64,000 nt of DNA from Dichotomicrobium thermohalophilum (GTDB taxonomy: Bacteria > Pseudomonadota > Alphaproteobacteria > Rhizobiales > Rhodomicrobiaceae), in assembly GCF_003550175.1 (NCBI RefSeq), contig NZ_QXDF01000001.1, positions 1,450,501 through 1,514,500 on the forward strand, written 5' to 3'. Numbering within the stretch: position 1 is the stretch's first letter; each line of letters begins with the position of its first letter. Under the pieces are notes generated by a model. The model did no database searches, was not told where the DNA came from, and saw nothing but the letters and a program-made list of their open reading frames with translations. Below, in pieces: positions 63,854 to 64,000 of this stretch. The position numbers were made by a program, and so were the translations under genes.

Positions 63854-64000
63854 ATGCCGAGCGGAACCGTAAAATTCTTCAACACGCAGAAGGGCTATGG
63901 TTTTATTCAGCCCGACGAGGGCGGCAAGGATGTGTTCGTGCACATCAGCGCCGTTGAACGGGCGGGTATTCCGAACCCAGATGAAGGACAGCGTTTGAAC
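63854..64000 (+). CDS. Cold-shock protein, partial (3' end beyond window)
   Basis: The first 49 residues of a CspA-like nucleic-acid chaperone. RNP1 is KGYGFIQ and RNP2 is VFVHIS. AAAGGAGA precedes the ATG by about 8 bases. The 85-base gap to rhlE probably contains its promoter and leader. Cut by the window edge. Confidence 0.95.
   Translation, partial: MPSGTVKFFNTQKGYGFIQPDEGGKDVFVHISAVERAGIPNPDEGQRLN

Overview
The window reads as chromosomal DNA of an alphaproteobacterium, most likely of the Hyphomicrobiales (Rhizobiales) type. The support is high GC with strong third-position bias, a DivL-type pseudo-histidine kinase, a fused TsaE-AmgK next to MurU and AddBA, an EIIA-Man/HPr/AhcY block, a Flp pilin plus CpaA peptidase, and palindromic intergenic repeats of the kind common in that order. 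No rRNA, tRNA, CRISPR array or insertion sequence was recognised. Assignments are by reading protein motifs; no database search was run.

Layout. 1-5,100: the tail of an ABC-2 permease and part of a carotenoid cluster (crtW facing crtY-crtB), then a GlxA/GbdR-like regulator. 5,500-12,650: a sarcosine-to-C1 operon divergent from that regulator (fhs, soxB, soxD, and a soxA whose C-terminus carries the gamma subunit). 12,650-17,950: an MBL hydrolase, anmK, tyrS, fdxA and the Mrp/ApbC Fe-S carrier. 17,950-19,860: a visibly AT-richer patch with one unrecognised two-TM protein and an orphan-looking promoter/start. 19,860-29,000: quinone reductase, GT39-like membrane glycosyltransferase, Sel1 protein, GhrA, an NlpC/P60-aminopeptidase pair, a frameshifted PepSY / cytochrome b / membrane-anchored LuxR trio, and AcuI. 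29,000-38,640: a Flp pilin, then a long minus-strand run transcribed dapF-mtaB-ftsY-yciB-envC-ctpA-divergent deacetylase-rppH, with several start/stop overlaps. 38,880-54,960: EIIA, HPr, ahcY, a methyltransferase, a bactofilin fusion, divL, tsaE-amgK, murU, addB, addA and trxA. 55,000-64,000: SHOCT protein, CpaA, MOSC protein, the four-gene ligase-associated DNA repair cluster (pdeM, DEXH helicase, exonuclease, ATP-dependent ligase), rhlE and the start of a cold-shock gene.

How the genes work together. The sox operon would demethylate sarcosine to glycine while loading C1 units on tetrahydrofolate, and Fhs connects these to formate and ATP. AnmK, AmgK and MurU are parts of peptidoglycan recycling. 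EnvC, CtpA and the deacetylase-like protein belong to envelope remodelling, while YciB and FtsY serve the inner membrane. AddAB and the ligase cluster are two separate DNA repair systems. Most genes are ordinary core genes. The least explained items are the PepSY-cytochrome-LuxR trio, the bactofilin with a CSPG/cadherin-like tail, the AT-rich patch, and the SHOCT gene preceded by an in-frame TGA.
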